Shown: positions 33,513 through 44,065, counted from the first letter of the stretch. The stretch is DNA of 64,000 nt from an uncultured Erythrobacter sp. (GCA_947499505.1 CANMOQ010000004.1:1-64000); one strand, 5' to 3'. A program made the numbers and translations. Notes: generated by a model not told the origin, from the sequence alone.

Positions 33513-34571
33513 ATGAAGTCACAAATTCTATTCTGCGCAGGCCTTCTCGCCGCCGCGATATTTACACCATCCAGCGGCGCCCTTGCTCAGGAGGAACCGG
33601 AAGCCGCGCCCTCCCCTAATCAGATTGTTGAGGCTGCGCGGCAGTCTGAGTGGGTGGCGATTGATCCAGAGGATTTGCTGGTAATGACCCTCGCCCCGGA
33701 CGCGGCAGGGACCGCGCGCGAAGTGGTGATCCAGCTGATGCCTGCGCCATTTTCCCAAGGGTGGGTCGGCAATATCCGCAAGCTCGCTCGCGCGAAGTGG
33801 TATGACGATATCACCGTCAACCGCGTGCAGGACAATTACGTCGTGCAATGGGGCGATCCGGGATACGACAATCCGGAAAGCGGCGAGACCGAGCAGAAGT
33901 CTTTACCAGACGAGCTAAAGGTGATGGCCGAATACGAATATTCTTCCAGCAAGATTGCCTATCGCGATTGGAGGCCAGTTGCCCTGCTCAGCGCGATGGC
34001 AGCAAGAGACAGTCGCAGAGCCAATGGCTCGGTTGCCATCCCCTCCCCGCCGTCATCCCTCAACGATCCAGAGGACGACTACAGTGTTACGCCTGGTTTT
34101 GTGCGCGGATGGGCTTTGACGAAAGACGGGTACAGAACGTGGGCACCCGTCCATTGCTACGGCATGGTCGGCGTGGGCCGGGGCTACTCACCCGACACTG
34201 GCTCGGGTGCGGAGCTCTACACTGTGATCGGCCATGCGCCGCGGCATCTGGACCGCAATATCGCGCTGGTGGGCCGGATCATTTCTGGCATGGAGCATCT
34301 CTCCTCGCTGCCGCGCGGCAGCGGGGCTCTGGGTTTCTACACCGCAGAGGAAGCGGATAAGCGCACGCCGATCCTGTCGGTTCGGGTCGCATCCGATCTG
34401 CCTGACGGTCAGCGCCCTCAATTCGAGTATCTCTCCACGGAAAGCGATACCTTTGCTCAGTATGCTGAAGCGCGCGCGAACCGGCGCGATCCGTTCTTTA
34501 TCGTGCCCGCTGGCGGCGCGGATATCTGCAACATCCCGGTTCCGGTGCGCGCCATTTCTGCGGGCGAATGA
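33513..34571 (+). CDS. Periplasmic cyclophilin-type peptidyl-prolyl isomerase
   Basis: 352 residues. Signal peptide MKSQILFCAGLLAAAIFTPS ending GALAQ. The cyclophilin-like region begins at AREVVIQLMPAPFSQGWVGNIRKLARAKWYDDITVNRVQDNYVVQWGDPGYDN, comparable to the FxGTxFHRVxxxFxxQGGD core, and resumes after a large insertion at APVHCYGMVGVGRG ... SGAELYTVIGHAPRHLDRNIALVGRIISGMEHLSSL. The Arg (NRV) and Gln (VVQWGD) of the active site remain, others vary. It would assist folding of exported proteins. ATG 33513 is chosen for the signal peptide. The next gene overlaps by 4 bases. Confidence 0.85.
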   Translation: MKSQILFCAGLLAAAIFTPSSGALAQEEPEAAPSPNQIVEAARQSEWVAIDPEDLLVMTLAPDAAGTAREVVIQLMPAPFSQGWVGNIRKLARAKWYDDITVNRVQDNYVVQWGDPGYDNPESGETEQKSLPDELKVMAEYEYSSSKIAYRDWRPVALLSAMAARDSRRANGSVAIPSPPSSLNDPEDDYSVTPGFVRGWALTKDGYRTWAPVHCYGMVGVGRGYSPDTGSGAELYTVIGHAPRHLDRNIALVGRIISGMEHLSSLPRGSGALGFYTAEEADKRTPILSVRVASDLPDGQRPQFEYLSTESDTFAQYAEARANRRDPFFIVPAGGADICNIPVPVRAISAGE

Positions 34572-34888
34572 GCGAGGCGCAGCTCACGCAAGCAGGCCCG
34601 CTGTGGGTATGGACCGGCTCCAACGGGGTTGGCTGGCATTTTATCACGATTGATGGAGAGCCGGGTGAGACCATCTCGGCCAATGAGGCGATGCGGCGGT
34701 TGGAGCTGGGCCGCAAACGCGGGTTCCGCTCACAAAAGGTTGAGGCCAGGATCGGCGATACGCTGTGGACGACCTCCTGCTTTCCCAGTGATGACGGCAA
34801 CTGGTTGCTGCCAGTAAAGGCGCCGGTTCGAAAGGCTGAGGGATTGGTAGAAGGCGACGAAGTTCAGGTCACGCTGACGCTGATTTAG
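34568..34888 (+). CDS. DUF1905 domain protein
   Basis: 106 residues. LWVWTGSNGVGWHFITIDGEPGETI, RKRGFRSQKVEARIGDTLWTTSCFPSDDGNWLLPVKAPVRKAEGLVEGDEVQVTLTL matches the DUF1905 small beta-barrel family, function unknown. It starts within the stop codon of the cyclophilin gene (ATGA), so the pair is co-translated. Confidence 0.85.
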   Translation: MSEAQLTQAGPLWVWTGSNGVGWHFITIDGEPGETISANEAMRRLELGRKRGFRSQKVEARIGDTLWTTSCFPSDDGNWLLPVKAPVRKAEGLVEGDEVQVTLTLI

Positions 34889-34997
34889 CACGCTCCGAAC
34901 CCGCCCGATGCAATGCGACGACCTGCGAGCCGGGGAACAACTCGCGCCCTGCCTGCGTTCTTGGCTTGGTTTACAACAAAATATGGGAGACGGCGTT

Positions 34998-35513
34998 ATG
35001 AGAATTTCCGACCGCACAGAGTATCAAAGCAAAGCGCCGCCTCTCACCTGCTCGCCCGAAACAAGCGTCTATGACGCGGTTCTGCAAATGGCCGAAAAGA
35101 ACTTTGGGTCAATTATCGTCACCGATGCCGATCAAAAGGTAACTGGCATGATGACAGAGCGTGACATCTTCAAGCGCGTCATCGCCGAAAGCCGCGATCC
35201 CAAGACGACCACTGTCGGCGATGTGATGACATCCGAAGTGCGCATGGCGAACAAGGACGACAAGGTTCTCGATTGGCTACAGGTTATGTCCAACGAGCGG
35301 TTCCGCCGTTTGCCCATTGTCGATGAGGAAAAACGCCTCGTATCCGTTATGACGCAGGGCGATTTCGTCAGCTACACATGGCCGCAATTGCTCACCCAAG
35401 TCAGTCGGATGGCGCAGGCGACGCTGGCACCCGCCTTCAACCCGCTCGCTATCCTTGGCGGGGTGTTGGTCTATTCGGTTATCCTGGTCATCGTGCTGAT
35501 AACCTTCGCCTAG
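34998..35513 (+). CDS. CBS-domain protein with C-terminal membrane anchor
   Basis: 171 residues. Two CBS motifs: the first around TCSPETSVYDAVLQMAEKNFGSIIVTDADQKVTGMMTERDIFKRVI, the second around KDDKVLDWLQVMSNERFRRLPIVDEEKRLVSVMTQGDFVSYTW. A hydrophobic helix (ILGGVLVYSVILVIVLITF) closes the chain. CBS pairs bind adenine nucleotides and regulate partner proteins; the anchor suggests an inner-membrane location. GGGAG supports ATG 34998; 34983 is the alternative. Confidence 0.87.
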   Translation: MRISDRTEYQSKAPPLTCSPETSVYDAVLQMAEKNFGSIIVTDADQKVTGMMTERDIFKRVIAESRDPKTTTVGDVMTSEVRMANKDDKVLDWLQVMSNERFRRLPIVDEEKRLVSVMTQGDFVSYTWPQLLTQVSRMAQATLAPAFNPLAILGGVLVYSVILVIVLITFA

Positions 35514-35535
35514 CGACTTTCGGGCTTAGGCGAGC

Positions 35536-37347
35536 TTAGAGCTCTATTTCTTTGGAATTCAGATCGCTCGCACTGCGGCGAACGGTCGTGAGAAATTCAT
35601 CGGCTTTATCGCGCATGGCCACCGCATGCGCGCCCAATTCTTGAGCCGATGTCTGTACCTGACTGGCAGCCGACCCGGTCATAAGTGACGCCTTGTGCAA
35701 TTGCTCCAACTGTCCCTCAACATGCGCGGTGCTGTGCGCCACGCTATCGATATTGCGTGCGAGTTCACCGGCAGCATGGGACTGCTGCCCCACCGCCTCG
35801 GCAATCATCATTGAAGACTGCTCAAGCTCGTTAATCTGACTGACGATTGAAGTAAGGTCGCTGACACTAGACCCAGTCGAACTTTGCATGGCGCTGATCT
35901 TGGCAGCTACACTGCTGGTGGCATTGCTGGTTTGGCTTGCGAGCTCTTTAACCTCAGAGGCAACAACCGCAAAACCGCGCCCTGCCTCGCCGCCGCGCGC
36001 CGCCTCAATCGACGCGTTGAGCGCCAGCAGATTGGTACGCTGAGCAATGCTCTGGATCAGTTCCGCGATCTCGCCAATCTCGTCAGCAGCGCCGGAAAGA
36101 TCGGTCATTTTATCGTTGGCAGTTACCACCAGTTCGCTGGCATCACGCGCCAGAGACGCGGATTTCGTTGCCTGGCTGCTGACTTCCGCAATCGACAAGG
36201 CGAATTGATCGGTTGCTGCTGCGGCCGCGCTTACATTCTTAGTCGCCTCCAGCATCGCATCTGTCGCTTCCAACGATTGCTGCGACGAGCTTTCAGCGAG
36301 AGCCACCATGCTCTGCGACGTTGTTTTAAGCTGCTCAGCGGCGCCGCCCACTTCGGCAATTACAACGCCATTCGAGAATTCAAATCCGTCCGCCAAACCA
36401 TTTAGGAGTTCCATCTTTTCAACCTGCATCCGGTTCGATTGCTCGGCCAGATTTTGCTGCTGGAAGAGTTCTTTTTCAGCAGCTTGCGCTCTTTGATCAT
36501 TGAGCTGCTGCAGTTCTTGCGAGGCATCGCGAAACACCACAAGCGCACGCGCCATATCGCCCAGTTCATCACCGCGCTGTTGACCAGGGATGCGGGTATC
36601 GGAGTAGCCATCGGCAATTCGCTTAGTGGCGCTGGTCACAGAACCGATCATGCCGATGATATTACGCGCGACTTGTCTCCCGCCCCATATGGCTCCCGCT
36701 AACAGGACAACTCCGGAAATCGCTACGAACCAGACCAAAACAGTGATCTCTGCCAACAAATCGGCAAAATCCACGGCGACGACTTCGACGACCTTGTCAA
36801 ACTCAGTGCGTGATGACTCTAAAACATCGGCGGTGCGTTGCTGAGCTGCGGGAACCTCAGCATCGCTCGTTAGCGGCTGTTCCAGATTGGATAGCAATTC
36901 GCGAATGGCACCGATTTCTTCAAGCCGCGAAGTATTGCCGGATTGGATAGCTTCAGAGAATGGATGGTCATCCTGAGTCAACAAGCCATAGTTCGTAAAG
37001 GCTCGATCCAGCTCGGTCTGCGCGCTTCTAAGGGCCGTCAGATCGCGGCTCTTATCAAACTCACTGAGATGAAAACGCGCTTCGCTAAGGGCGGTATTGG
37101 CGTCCGACATCAGTTCGCTAGTGGACGCCTTGTCACCTTGGGTGATGGCCTTGCTGCCAAGATAAGAGGCAGAGCCTATCACAATCGCCAGTATGGTGAT
37201 GATAATCAGGATATTGCCAAAAATGGCTGTGCGTACCTTGGCGACAACCGAGTATTTGTCGAGCCAGCTTTCAGCCGCATCAGCGAGCTGCGCGTCAACA
37301 TGGGTCCCAGCCTCTGCCGGTTCAAAATTGTTGTTCGCCATGTCCAT
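35536..37347 (-). CDS. Methyl-accepting chemotaxis protein (tandem copy 1)
   Basis: 603 residues. Membrane helix 1 (FGNILIIITILAIVIGSASY) follows a cytoplasmic N-tail of about 45; the periplasmic part is helical (CHASE3/4HB-like) and about 130 residues; helix 2 (ITVLVWFVAISGVVLLAGAIW) leads into HAMP and the signalling domain with [20 protein letters not shown]. It lacks a C-terminal CheR-docking pentapeptide. It lies next to a close paralogue (37448-39301) in the same direction, the result of tandem duplication. Confidence 0.93.
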   Translation of the reverse strand: MDMANNNFEPAEAGTHVDAQLADAAESWLDKYSVVAKVRTAIFGNILIIITILAIVIGSASYLGSKAITQGDKASTSELMSDANTALSEARFHLSEFDKSRDLTALRSAQTELDRAFTNYGLLTQDDHPFSEAIQSGNTSRLEEIGAIRELLSNLEQPLTSDAEVPAAQQRTADVLESSRTEFDKVVEVVAVDFADLLAEITVLVWFVAISGVVLLAGAIWGGRQVARNIIGMIGSVTSATKRIADGYSDTRIPGQQRGDELGDMARALVVFRDASQELQQLNDQRAQAAEKELFQQQNLAEQSNRMQVEKMELLNGLADGFEFSNGVVIAEVGGAAEQLKTTSQSMVALAESSSQQSLEATDAMLEATKNVSAAAAATDQFALSIAEVSSQATKSASLARDASELVVTANDKMTDLSGAADEIGEIAELIQSIAQRTNLLALNASIEAARGGEAGRGFAVVASEVKELASQTSNATSSVAAKISAMQSSTGSSVSDLTSIVSQINELEQSSMMIAEAVGQQSHAAGELARNIDSVAHSTAHVEGQLEQLHKASLMTGSAASQVQTSAQELGAHAVAMRDKADEFLTTVRRSASDLNSKEIEL

Positions 37348-37447
37348 CTGATGCGTACTCCGCAGGAACGTCCGTGATCTAAGTGCCTACAAAAACGCCA
37401 TTAAAGAGCGGTAAATTGCCCCTTAACTAAGTCTACCGATTGCGGCC

Positions 37448-39301
37448 TTACGCCGCGTTAGCCTTTGCCAAAAGATCGCTGTCTACCGCGTCCAATTCGC
37501 TTGCACTGCGGCGCACATCAGCGAGGAAGCTCGTGGCCTTCTCGCGCAGCGCATCGGCGTGAAGATCAAGCTCGCTGGCCGATGCCAAAACCTGCGACGA
37601 GGCAGAGCCGGTTGCGAGTGAAGCCTCGCGCAATTTGCCCAGCTGCGCATCCACTTGCGAGGTGCCGCTGGCGACCGTGTCGATATTGCGCGCCAGATCT
37701 TCGCCAGAAATTGACTGCTGATCGACGGCGGTTGCGATAACGACCGAGGCGCGCTCAAGCTCGTCGATCTGTTGAACCATGGAATTGAGGTCCGCCACGC
37801 TCGACTGGGTGGAGCTTTGCATCGCGCTGATCTTCTCAGTCACGCTGTTGGTGGCGTTGCTGGTCTGGGTTGCCAGCTCTTTGACTTCAGAGGCAACAAC
37901 GGCGAACCCGCGTCCCGCCTCACCGCCGCGCGCCGCCTCGATCGAGGCGTTGAGCGCGAGCAGGTTAGTGCGCTGAGCGATCGTTTGGATCATCTCGACA
38001 ATGCTGCCGATTTCATCTGCCGCGCTGGAGAGATTGGTCATCTTGCTATTCGCGGCGGCCACCAGCTCGCTGGCCTCGCGCGCCAAGGCGGCCGATGCGC
38101 TTGCTTGTTTGCTGATCTCTGTGATCGACAAGGCGAACTCATCCGTTGCCGCGGCTGCCGCTGTCACATTGCGGGTGGTTGCTTGCATGGATGTGGAGGC
38201 CTCCTGCGATTGCTGAGCGGAGCTTTCGGCAAGCCTCACCATGCTCTCAGAGGTTTCTTTAAGCTGCGCAGAGGCTGCGCCAACGGCGTCGATCACCTCC
38301 CCGATTGAAACTTCAAAACCGCCAGCAAGCCGCTCTAACAGCTCGCCTTTATCGGTGCGGAGACGGTTCGATTCCTGGGCGAGAATTTGCTGTTGAGCAA
38401 GCTCTGTTTCCGCCGCACTGGCGCGCTCTGCGGTCAGTTGGCTCAGCTCCAGAGCATCCTGGCGGAACACCGCGAGTGCGCGGGCCATATCGCCAATTTC
38501 ATCCTCACGCTCTGCATGGAGAATTTCGGTCTGGTCATCACCGTTTGCAATGCGCTCCATCGCATGGGTGATGCTGCGGATCATGCGCACGACATTGCGA
38601 ATGATCACGCGTCCGCCAAAGAAGGAAGCGATCACGGTCACGCCAAGCAGGACCATAAAGGCGAGGATCGTCTTGCCCACAATCTTCAACAGATCGCCGG
38701 CCTTGCCGCTCACAAACACATGCAGATCGTCAACATAGACGCGCATCTCATTGTAAAGCGTGCCCACTTCTTGTTCGATTTCGCGAGCAGCAGCTGTATC
38801 ACCGGCCGGACCAGGCTCAATTGCACCCAGGCGAGCATCGGCATTCTCAATCCGCTCAAGGTATTCCTCAAGCGAAGAGCGAATGTCACTCGGCATCATA
38901 TCGCCGCCGTAATTTAGCGCTGATCTGATATCCTCAGCTGCGTCCTCAAGCTTGTCAGAGGCGTTCTCATACTCGGCGAGCTCGCCGCGCTCCGTCACAT
39001 CGCGCAGCGAGACATAGGCATCGCCTACCGCAAGCGCGGCATGGCCGCTGCGAACTTCGGCAGAAGCCAGCACCGTTTGCCGCTCACCCTGACTACCGAT
39101 GTAGGCAAAGCCGCTGAGGATGACGAAGGCAACCACCAGCACCATGGCCGCATTGCTAAAAATCGCGATGCGCAGGTTGCCGACCAGAGAAAAGCGTTCG
39201 AGCCAGCGCTTGCGGCGTTCCTCACCGGCACTCAGATCCGCGTCGTTGGTGTCCAATTCCTCAGCAGAGGCGGGCACAAAATCATGCGCTGAATAGCTCA
39301 A
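37448..39301 (-). CDS. Methyl-accepting chemotaxis protein (tandem copy 2)
   Basis: 617 residues with the same plan as its neighbour: a cytoplasmic tail, membrane helix 1 ([20 protein letters not shown]), a helical periplasmic domain, helix 2 ([20 protein letters not shown]), HAMP, and the signalling tip [20 protein letters not shown]. The cytoplasmic halves of the two are much more alike than the periplasmic halves, so they probably sense different inputs but feed one array. 100 bases separate the genes. Confidence 0.93.
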   Translation of the reverse strand: MSYSAHDFVPASAEELDTNDADLSAGEERRKRWLERFSLVGNLRIAIFSNAAMVLVVAFVILSGFAYIGSQGERQTVLASAEVRSGHAALAVGDAYVSLRDVTERGELAEYENASDKLEDAAEDIRSALNYGGDMMPSDIRSSLEEYLERIENADARLGAIEPGPAGDTAAAREIEQEVGTLYNEMRVYVDDLHVFVSGKAGDLLKIVGKTILAFMVLLGVTVIASFFGGRVIIRNVVRMIRSITHAMERIANGDDQTEILHAEREDEIGDMARALAVFRQDALELSQLTAERASAAETELAQQQILAQESNRLRTDKGELLERLAGGFEVSIGEVIDAVGAASAQLKETSESMVRLAESSAQQSQEASTSMQATTRNVTAAAAATDEFALSITEISKQASASAALAREASELVAAANSKMTNLSSAADEIGSIVEMIQTIAQRTNLLALNASIEAARGGEAGRGFAVVASEVKELATQTSNATNSVTEKISAMQSSTQSSVADLNSMVQQIDELERASVVIATAVDQQSISGEDLARNIDTVASGTSQVDAQLGKLREASLATGSASSQVLASASELDLHADALREKATSFLADVRRSASELDAVDSDLLAKANAA

Positions 39302-39439
39302 AATGTTATCCTCATACCGCCGCTTACGGACGTGTGTGGTTTCCTACATGAGGAGCAATACGACGGCGGGTTTAAGGAGTAGTAAACGCCTGTTTAACCA
39401 TCAACTTTATGTTCTTGGCTAAGCCGCCAAGATAACTGG

Positions 39440-41530
39440 CTAAATCCGCTCTGCCTGAGCTACGGCGTCGCTGGCGCGCAGCGCGCTCAATATCCGTGTG
39501 AGGTGCGCGAGATCCTGCACCTCTGAATCGATCTCATAGGTGGTAAACGGATGGTCGAGCTGGACCTGATTGAGGCTGGTCACATTCGTTTTATTCTGCG
39601 CGAAGATCCCGGCCATTTCCGCCAGAGTTCCTGGACGGTCATAGAGCGTCACCCTAAGGCGGCCAACCGCGCCGACGGACCGTTTGCCCCAGGACAGATC
39701 GAGCCAATCGGCATCGATCCCGCTGGCAAGCTCCAGACAGTCAATCGTGTGCACCTCTACCCGTTCATCCTTGCGGCGCAGGCCGACAATCCGATCGCCC
39801 GGCACGGGATGACAGCAGGTCGCCAGCGTGTAGCCGACCTCTGGCGTCAGCCCACGGATCGAGATCACCCGCTCGCGCTTGGACCATTCCGCGTCGTCTT
39901 CGAAATCGGCGGTCGATCCAGGGACCAGCGCCTCCATCACTTCGCGGTCGGTGATTTTGGCCGCACCAATCGCGAACATCAGATCTTCCGGCTCGTCCAT
40001 TTCGAGGCGCTTGAGCGCTTCGCGAATGGCCTTCTTGCCGATCCGCGCGGGCACTTTTGCCGCAATCTCATCGAACAATTTGCTGCCAATCGCGGCGACC
40101 TCCGCGCGTTCTTTGAGGCGCACAGAGCGGCGGATCGAAGCGCGCGCCTTGCCCGTCACCACAAAGCCCAGCCAGGACAGCTGAGGCTCTGCATTCTTGC
40201 CTTTGATGATCTCCACCACGTCGCCATTATTCAGCGGCGTGCGCAAAGGCATGTGGCGGCCATTGATCTTCGCGCCGACCGTTTGTGCGCCGAGATCTGT
40301 GTGCACGGCAAAGGCGAAATCGACCGAGCTTGCGCCCTTGGGCAATTGGAACAAGGCCCCCTTGGGTGTGAAGGCGAAAATCCGGTCCTGATAGATCGCC
40401 ATGCGGGTGTGCTCGAGCAGCTCTTCCGCATCATGGCTGGCATCGACGATCTCAATCAGATCACGCAGCCAAGCCACCTGGCCATCGGCGGAATCGCTTT
40501 GTTTGTATGCCCAATGCGCCGCGAGTCCGAATTCATTGCGGCTGTGCATTTCGCGGGTGCGGATTTGCACCTCCACCCGCATGGAATTCTCATACATCAG
40601 CGAGGTGTGTAAGCTACGATAACCGTTCGACTTGGGCGTTGAGATGTAATCCTTGAACCGGCCCGGCAGGAACTGCCATGTGGTGTGCAGCACGCCCATC
40701 GCGGCATAACAATCCGCCTCGCTCTCGCAGATGACGCGAAACGCCATGATATCAGTGACCTGCTCAAAGCTGACGTGGCGCTCCGCCATCTTTTTCCAGA
40801 TCGAATAGGGATGCTTCTCGCGTCCCATCACCTCAACCTGAAGCCCCGCCTCAGCCAGCACTTGCTTCACCTTCAGCGCGATTGCATCGACCTGTCCGCC
40901 GTCCTGGCTGCGCAATTGCTCCAGCCGATTGGTGATGGTCGCAAAGGCCTCTGGCTCCAATTGCTCAAACGCCAGCGCCTGCATCTCGCGCATATATTCA
41001 TACATGCCGATCCGCTCCGCCAGCGGGGCATAGATATCCATCGTCTCGCGCGCGATCCGCTGGCGCTTTTCGGGCTTCTTGATGAAGTGCAGCGTGCGCA
41101 TATTGTGCAGCCGGTCCGCCAGTTTCACCAGCAGGACGCGGATATCCTCGCTCATCGCGAGCAGGAATTTGCGCAGGTTCTCCGCCGCCCGCTCGTTCTC
41201 TGGCATGGCCTCGATTTTCGACAGCTTGGTCACGCCATCGACCAGCCGCGCCACGTCTGGCCCAAAGTGCTCTTCAATGTCCTCAATGGTGGCCAGCGTG
41301 TCTTCAACCGTATCGTGCAGCAGCGCGGTGATGATGGTTTGCTCGTCGAGCTGCAGATCGGTCATCAACCCGGCAACCTCGACCGGATGCGAGAAATAGG
41401 GATCGCCGCTGGCGCGCTTTTGCGTGCCGTGTTTCTGAACGGTGTAGACATAGGCACGGTTGAGCGCTGCCTCATCCGCATTGGGGTCATATTCTTTGAC
41501 CCGTTCCACCAGTTCATATTGCCTTAGCAT
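39440..41530 (-). CDS. Bifunctional (p)ppGpp synthetase/hydrolase (Rel/Spo family)
   Basis: 696 residues. The HD hydrolase domain has YFSHPVEVAGLM and ALLHDTVEDT (about 45-75) and RLHNMRTLH; the synthetase domain has YSIWKKM and SNGYRSLHTSLM (about 290); then TGS (IFAFTPKGALFQLPKGASSVDFAFAVHTDLG), a helical/zinc-finger region (ATCCHPVPGDRIVGL) and a C-terminal ACT domain (LRVTLYDRPGTLAEMAGIFAQNKTNVTSLN). Alphaproteobacteria have one such enzyme that sets the stringent response. All catalytic HD and YRSLHT residues are present. Confidence 0.95.
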   Translation of the reverse strand: MLRQYELVERVKEYDPNADEAALNRAYVYTVQKHGTQKRASGDPYFSHPVEVAGLMTDLQLDEQTIITALLHDTVEDTLATIEDIEEHFGPDVARLVDGVTKLSKIEAMPENERAAENLRKFLLAMSEDIRVLLVKLADRLHNMRTLHFIKKPEKRQRIARETMDIYAPLAERIGMYEYMREMQALAFEQLEPEAFATITNRLEQLRSQDGGQVDAIALKVKQVLAEAGLQVEVMGREKHPYSIWKKMAERHVSFEQVTDIMAFRVICESEADCYAAMGVLHTTWQFLPGRFKDYISTPKSNGYRSLHTSLMYENSMRVEVQIRTREMHSRNEFGLAAHWAYKQSDSADGQVAWLRDLIEIVDASHDAEELLEHTRMAIYQDRIFAFTPKGALFQLPKGASSVDFAFAVHTDLGAQTVGAKINGRHMPLRTPLNNGDVVEIIKGKNAEPQLSWLGFVVTGKARASIRRSVRLKERAEVAAIGSKLFDEIAAKVPARIGKKAIREALKRLEMDEPEDLMFAIGAAKITDREVMEALVPGSTADFEDDAEWSKRERVISIRGLTPEVGYTLATCCHPVPGDRIVGLRRKDERVEVHTIDCLELASGIDADWLDLSWGKRSVGAVGRLRVTLYDRPGTLAEMAGIFAQNKTNVTSLNQVQLDHPFTTYEIDSEVQDLAHLTRILSALRASDAVAQAERI

Positions 41531-41666
41531 ACGTTCCTATGATGCGGTGAAAACGCCCAATATTGCAAAGCAATTCGGCATTTAGGTTCAGAAAGCATCA
41601 AGCAAATATCAAACTCTTGAGACCATAAGGCCCCGGCAGACGGGCGGGACCAAGGGAATTTGCGGG

Positions 41667-43073
41667 ATGAGCATCACGGGTAAACTGAGCGCGGCGGCGC
41701 TGACATTGGGCGCATTGGCGACCGCTGGCTGTCAGACAGCGCCTATCACACCGGAAAACCGGATGTGCGATTTCAAGACGATCCGCATGAATGTGGGTGT
41801 ACCCGTGTCTCGCCCAGCCGATCTGCGTGAGCGCACGCCGTCCGAACTCGCGGCGGAGATTGAGGCCAGCCTGCGCGCGCATGACCGCCAGCAATCGGGC
41901 GAAAAGGCCAGCCTGCTCTCGCTATCCGGCGGCAGTGAGCATGGCGCATATGGCGCAGGCATTCTCGCCGGATGGGGCGGCACCGGCGATCTGCCAGATT
42001 TCCAAGTCGTCACCGGGATCAGCACCGGCTCCATCCTCGCCACCTTCGCCTTTGTGAATGATGCGCAGGGGGCCGTGGAAGGATATACAATCAATTCCGA
42101 AAGCGATCTGATCGCCGTCTACGCCAAGCCGAAGGACGGCAAGCCGGACTTTGCCAATTACCTGACGCTGATCGAGCATGGGTCTTTCGGCAATCTCGAG
42201 CCGCTGCGAGCGCGGCTGCACACATTCATCACCGACGACGTCATGCAGACCGTGGCGGATCGCTATGCCGCTGGCGCGCGGCTGTATGTAGGTGCAACCG
42301 ACGCCGATAGCGGCGATGCGGTGGCGTTTGATCTGGGCGATATGGCCACCCGCTATGTGAACACCGCACCCGATGATGAGGGCAAAGAGAACCTCAAGGA
42401 TTGCTATATCAGCGCAATCATCGCCAGCTCATCTTCGCCGATTGCCGCCCCGCCCGCCTTCATCGACAACACCATGTATGTCGATGGCGGCCTGCGCTTT
42501 GGCCTGTTTTCCGATTCCATGTTCGAGGCCTTTTTCCGCAGGCAAAACGGGATGACAGATGCCTATGAGCTTGAAGAACTCATCGATCCTAACGCCGAGG
42601 AGAACGCCCCGCTCCCTGTCCAACCGCTCACGCCGGTGGTCTATGCCGTGATTGACGGCACGCTGGAACTGCCCAAGCGCCCCTGCCCCAAGGCCGACCA
42701 ATCCCTATGCACCGAAGAACAACCGATGGGCGGCAAAGAAGGCGCGCATAAGGATTGGAATATCCTGGAGCTCGCGCTCGATGCTGAGCACATTCTCGTC
42801 AACGAGGTCTACCGCTTCTCCGCCCTCGCCGTCGAAGCCGATGCCTGCGAGGAGGCAGGCTGTTTCAACTTCCTGCGAATTGAGCCGGACGTGAATGATT
42901 TCATGAGCGGCCTGCCAGCGAAAGACGGCGGGATCGAAATTCTCACCTGCCCCGAATGGCAACAGGTCGATATCGAAATCGATGACCCGATCGAGTTCCA
43001 CAAACGCTACATGCGCTGCCTCATTTCCTATGGCGAGAACAAGGTGAACGCCGCTGGTTGGGGCAAAAGCTGA
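41667..43073 (+). CDS. Patatin-like phospholipase lipoprotein
   Basis: 468 residues. Lipoprotein signal with LATAGC. Patatin motifs: LSLSGGSEHGAYGAGIL (oxyanion hole), ITGISTGSILATF (nucleophile Ser) and the catalytic Asp in MYVDGGLRFG. Patatins cleave acyl chains from lipids. The usual first glycine-rich box GGGxxRG is changed to GGSEHG. It is divergent from rsh. Confidence 0.9.
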   Translation: MSITGKLSAAALTLGALATAGCQTAPITPENRMCDFKTIRMNVGVPVSRPADLRERTPSELAAEIEASLRAHDRQQSGEKASLLSLSGGSEHGAYGAGILAGWGGTGDLPDFQVVTGISTGSILATFAFVNDAQGAVEGYTINSESDLIAVYAKPKDGKPDFANYLTLIEHGSFGNLEPLRARLHTFITDDVMQTVADRYAAGARLYVGATDADSGDAVAFDLGDMATRYVNTAPDDEGKENLKDCYISAIIASSSSPIAAPPAFIDNTMYVDGGLRFGLFSDSMFEAFFRRQNGMTDAYELEELIDPNAEENAPLPVQPLTPVVYAVIDGTLELPKRPCPKADQSLCTEEQPMGGKEGAHKDWNILELALDAEHILVNEVYRFSALAVEADACEEAGCFNFLRIEPDVNDFMSGLPAKDGGIEILTCPEWQQVDIEIDDPIEFHKRYMRCLISYGENKVNAAGWGKS

Positions 43074-43089
43074 CGCTAACCCCAGCGCT

Positions 43090-43944
43090 TTAGCTCCAGG
43101 TCGCTCGTGGCGGCAGGCTCATCAGGATCGCATCAATGTTCCCGCCGGTCTTCAGGCCGAACAATGTCCCGCGGTCATAGACGAGGTTAAACTCCGCATA
43201 GAGCCCGCGATATTCGAGCTGCTGAGCGACGTCCTCGTCGCTGAATTCGCTATTCATCCGGGCGCGCACCAGCTTGGGATAGATATCTAGGAAGGCTTTG
43301 CCGACGTCCTGCGTGAAGGCGAAATTGCGATCAAACGCGGCCTCGTCCTCGCATTCCAGATGGTCGTAGAAAATCCCGCCAACGCCGCGGTGTTTCTCGC
43401 GGTGGGGGATGTAGAAATAGTCGTCCGCCCATTTCTTGTATTTCTCATAATAGGTCGGATTATGGGCCATGCAGGCCGCGCGCAGGCTGGCGTGGAATGC
43501 CTCGGTGTCTTCCGCATAGGGGATCGGCGGGTTGAGATCCGCCCCGCCGCCGAACCAGGCCTTTCCGGTGGTGAGGAAGCGTGTGTTCATATGCACGGCG
43601 GGCACACGCGGGTTCGTCATATGCGCCACCAGCGAAATGCCAGTCGCTGAAAACTCCGGGTTCTCCGCGCTCGCGCCATTCACTTGACCGGCGAATTCCT
43701 TGCTGAAGCTGCCGCGCACGGTGGAGACATTGACGCCAACCTTCTCAAACACTTTGCCCTTCATCAGACCTTGAGTGCCGCCGCCGGGATCAGAATTGCC
43801 TTCCTCTTCCCGCTCCCACGGCGTGTATTGAAAGCTCGCATCGGATCCGGCCTCACGCTCGATCGCCTCGAACTCGGCGCAGATCTGGTCGCGCAGGCTT
43901 TCAAACCAGGCTTTTGCCCGCGCAGTGCTATTCGTCCGATCCAT
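43090..43944 (-). CDS. hemF: Oxygen-dependent coproporphyrinogen III oxidase
   Basis: 284 residues. Converts coproporphyrinogen III to protoporphyrinogen IX with O2, for haem and bacteriochlorophyll. Family signatures are clear: GGTQGLMKGKVFEKVGVNVSTVRG, FSATGISLVAHMTNPRVPAVHMNTRFL, WFGGGADLNPPIPYAEDTEAFH, FYIPHREKHRGVGGIFYDH and the end YAEFNLVYDRGTLFGLKTGGNIDAILMSLPP. Length equals the family norm. Confidence 0.96.
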   Translation of the reverse strand: MDRTNSTARAKAWFESLRDQICAEFEAIEREAGSDASFQYTPWEREEEGNSDPGGGTQGLMKGKVFEKVGVNVSTVRGSFSKEFAGQVNGASAENPEFSATGISLVAHMTNPRVPAVHMNTRFLTTGKAWFGGGADLNPPIPYAEDTEAFHASLRAACMAHNPTYYEKYKKWADDYFYIPHREKHRGVGGIFYDHLECEDEAAFDRNFAFTQDVGKAFLDIYPKLVRARMNSEFSDEDVAQQLEYRGLYAEFNLVYDRGTLFGLKTGGNIDAILMSLPPRATWS

Positions 43945-43954
43945 TCCAATTCCC

Positions 43955-44065
43955 GTTCATCCTGAGCCCATCGAAGGATTGTCCTTCACTCTGCGCGAAG
44001 CTCTAGAAGAAAGTACAGCGTTTCGACAAGGCTCTCCTAAGCCTGTCGAAGGGTTCAGCGCAGAC
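43955..44065. repeat. REP-like repeat copies
   Basis: Two copies of the short element CCTGAGCCC(A/T)TCGAAGGA-type (near 43959-43981 and, with CTAAGCCTGTCGAAGGGT, 44037-44056) in inverted or direct arrangement with intervening TTTCGACAAGGCT. Another copy is at about 48350. These look like dispersed intergenic REP sequences. Confidence 0.6.
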
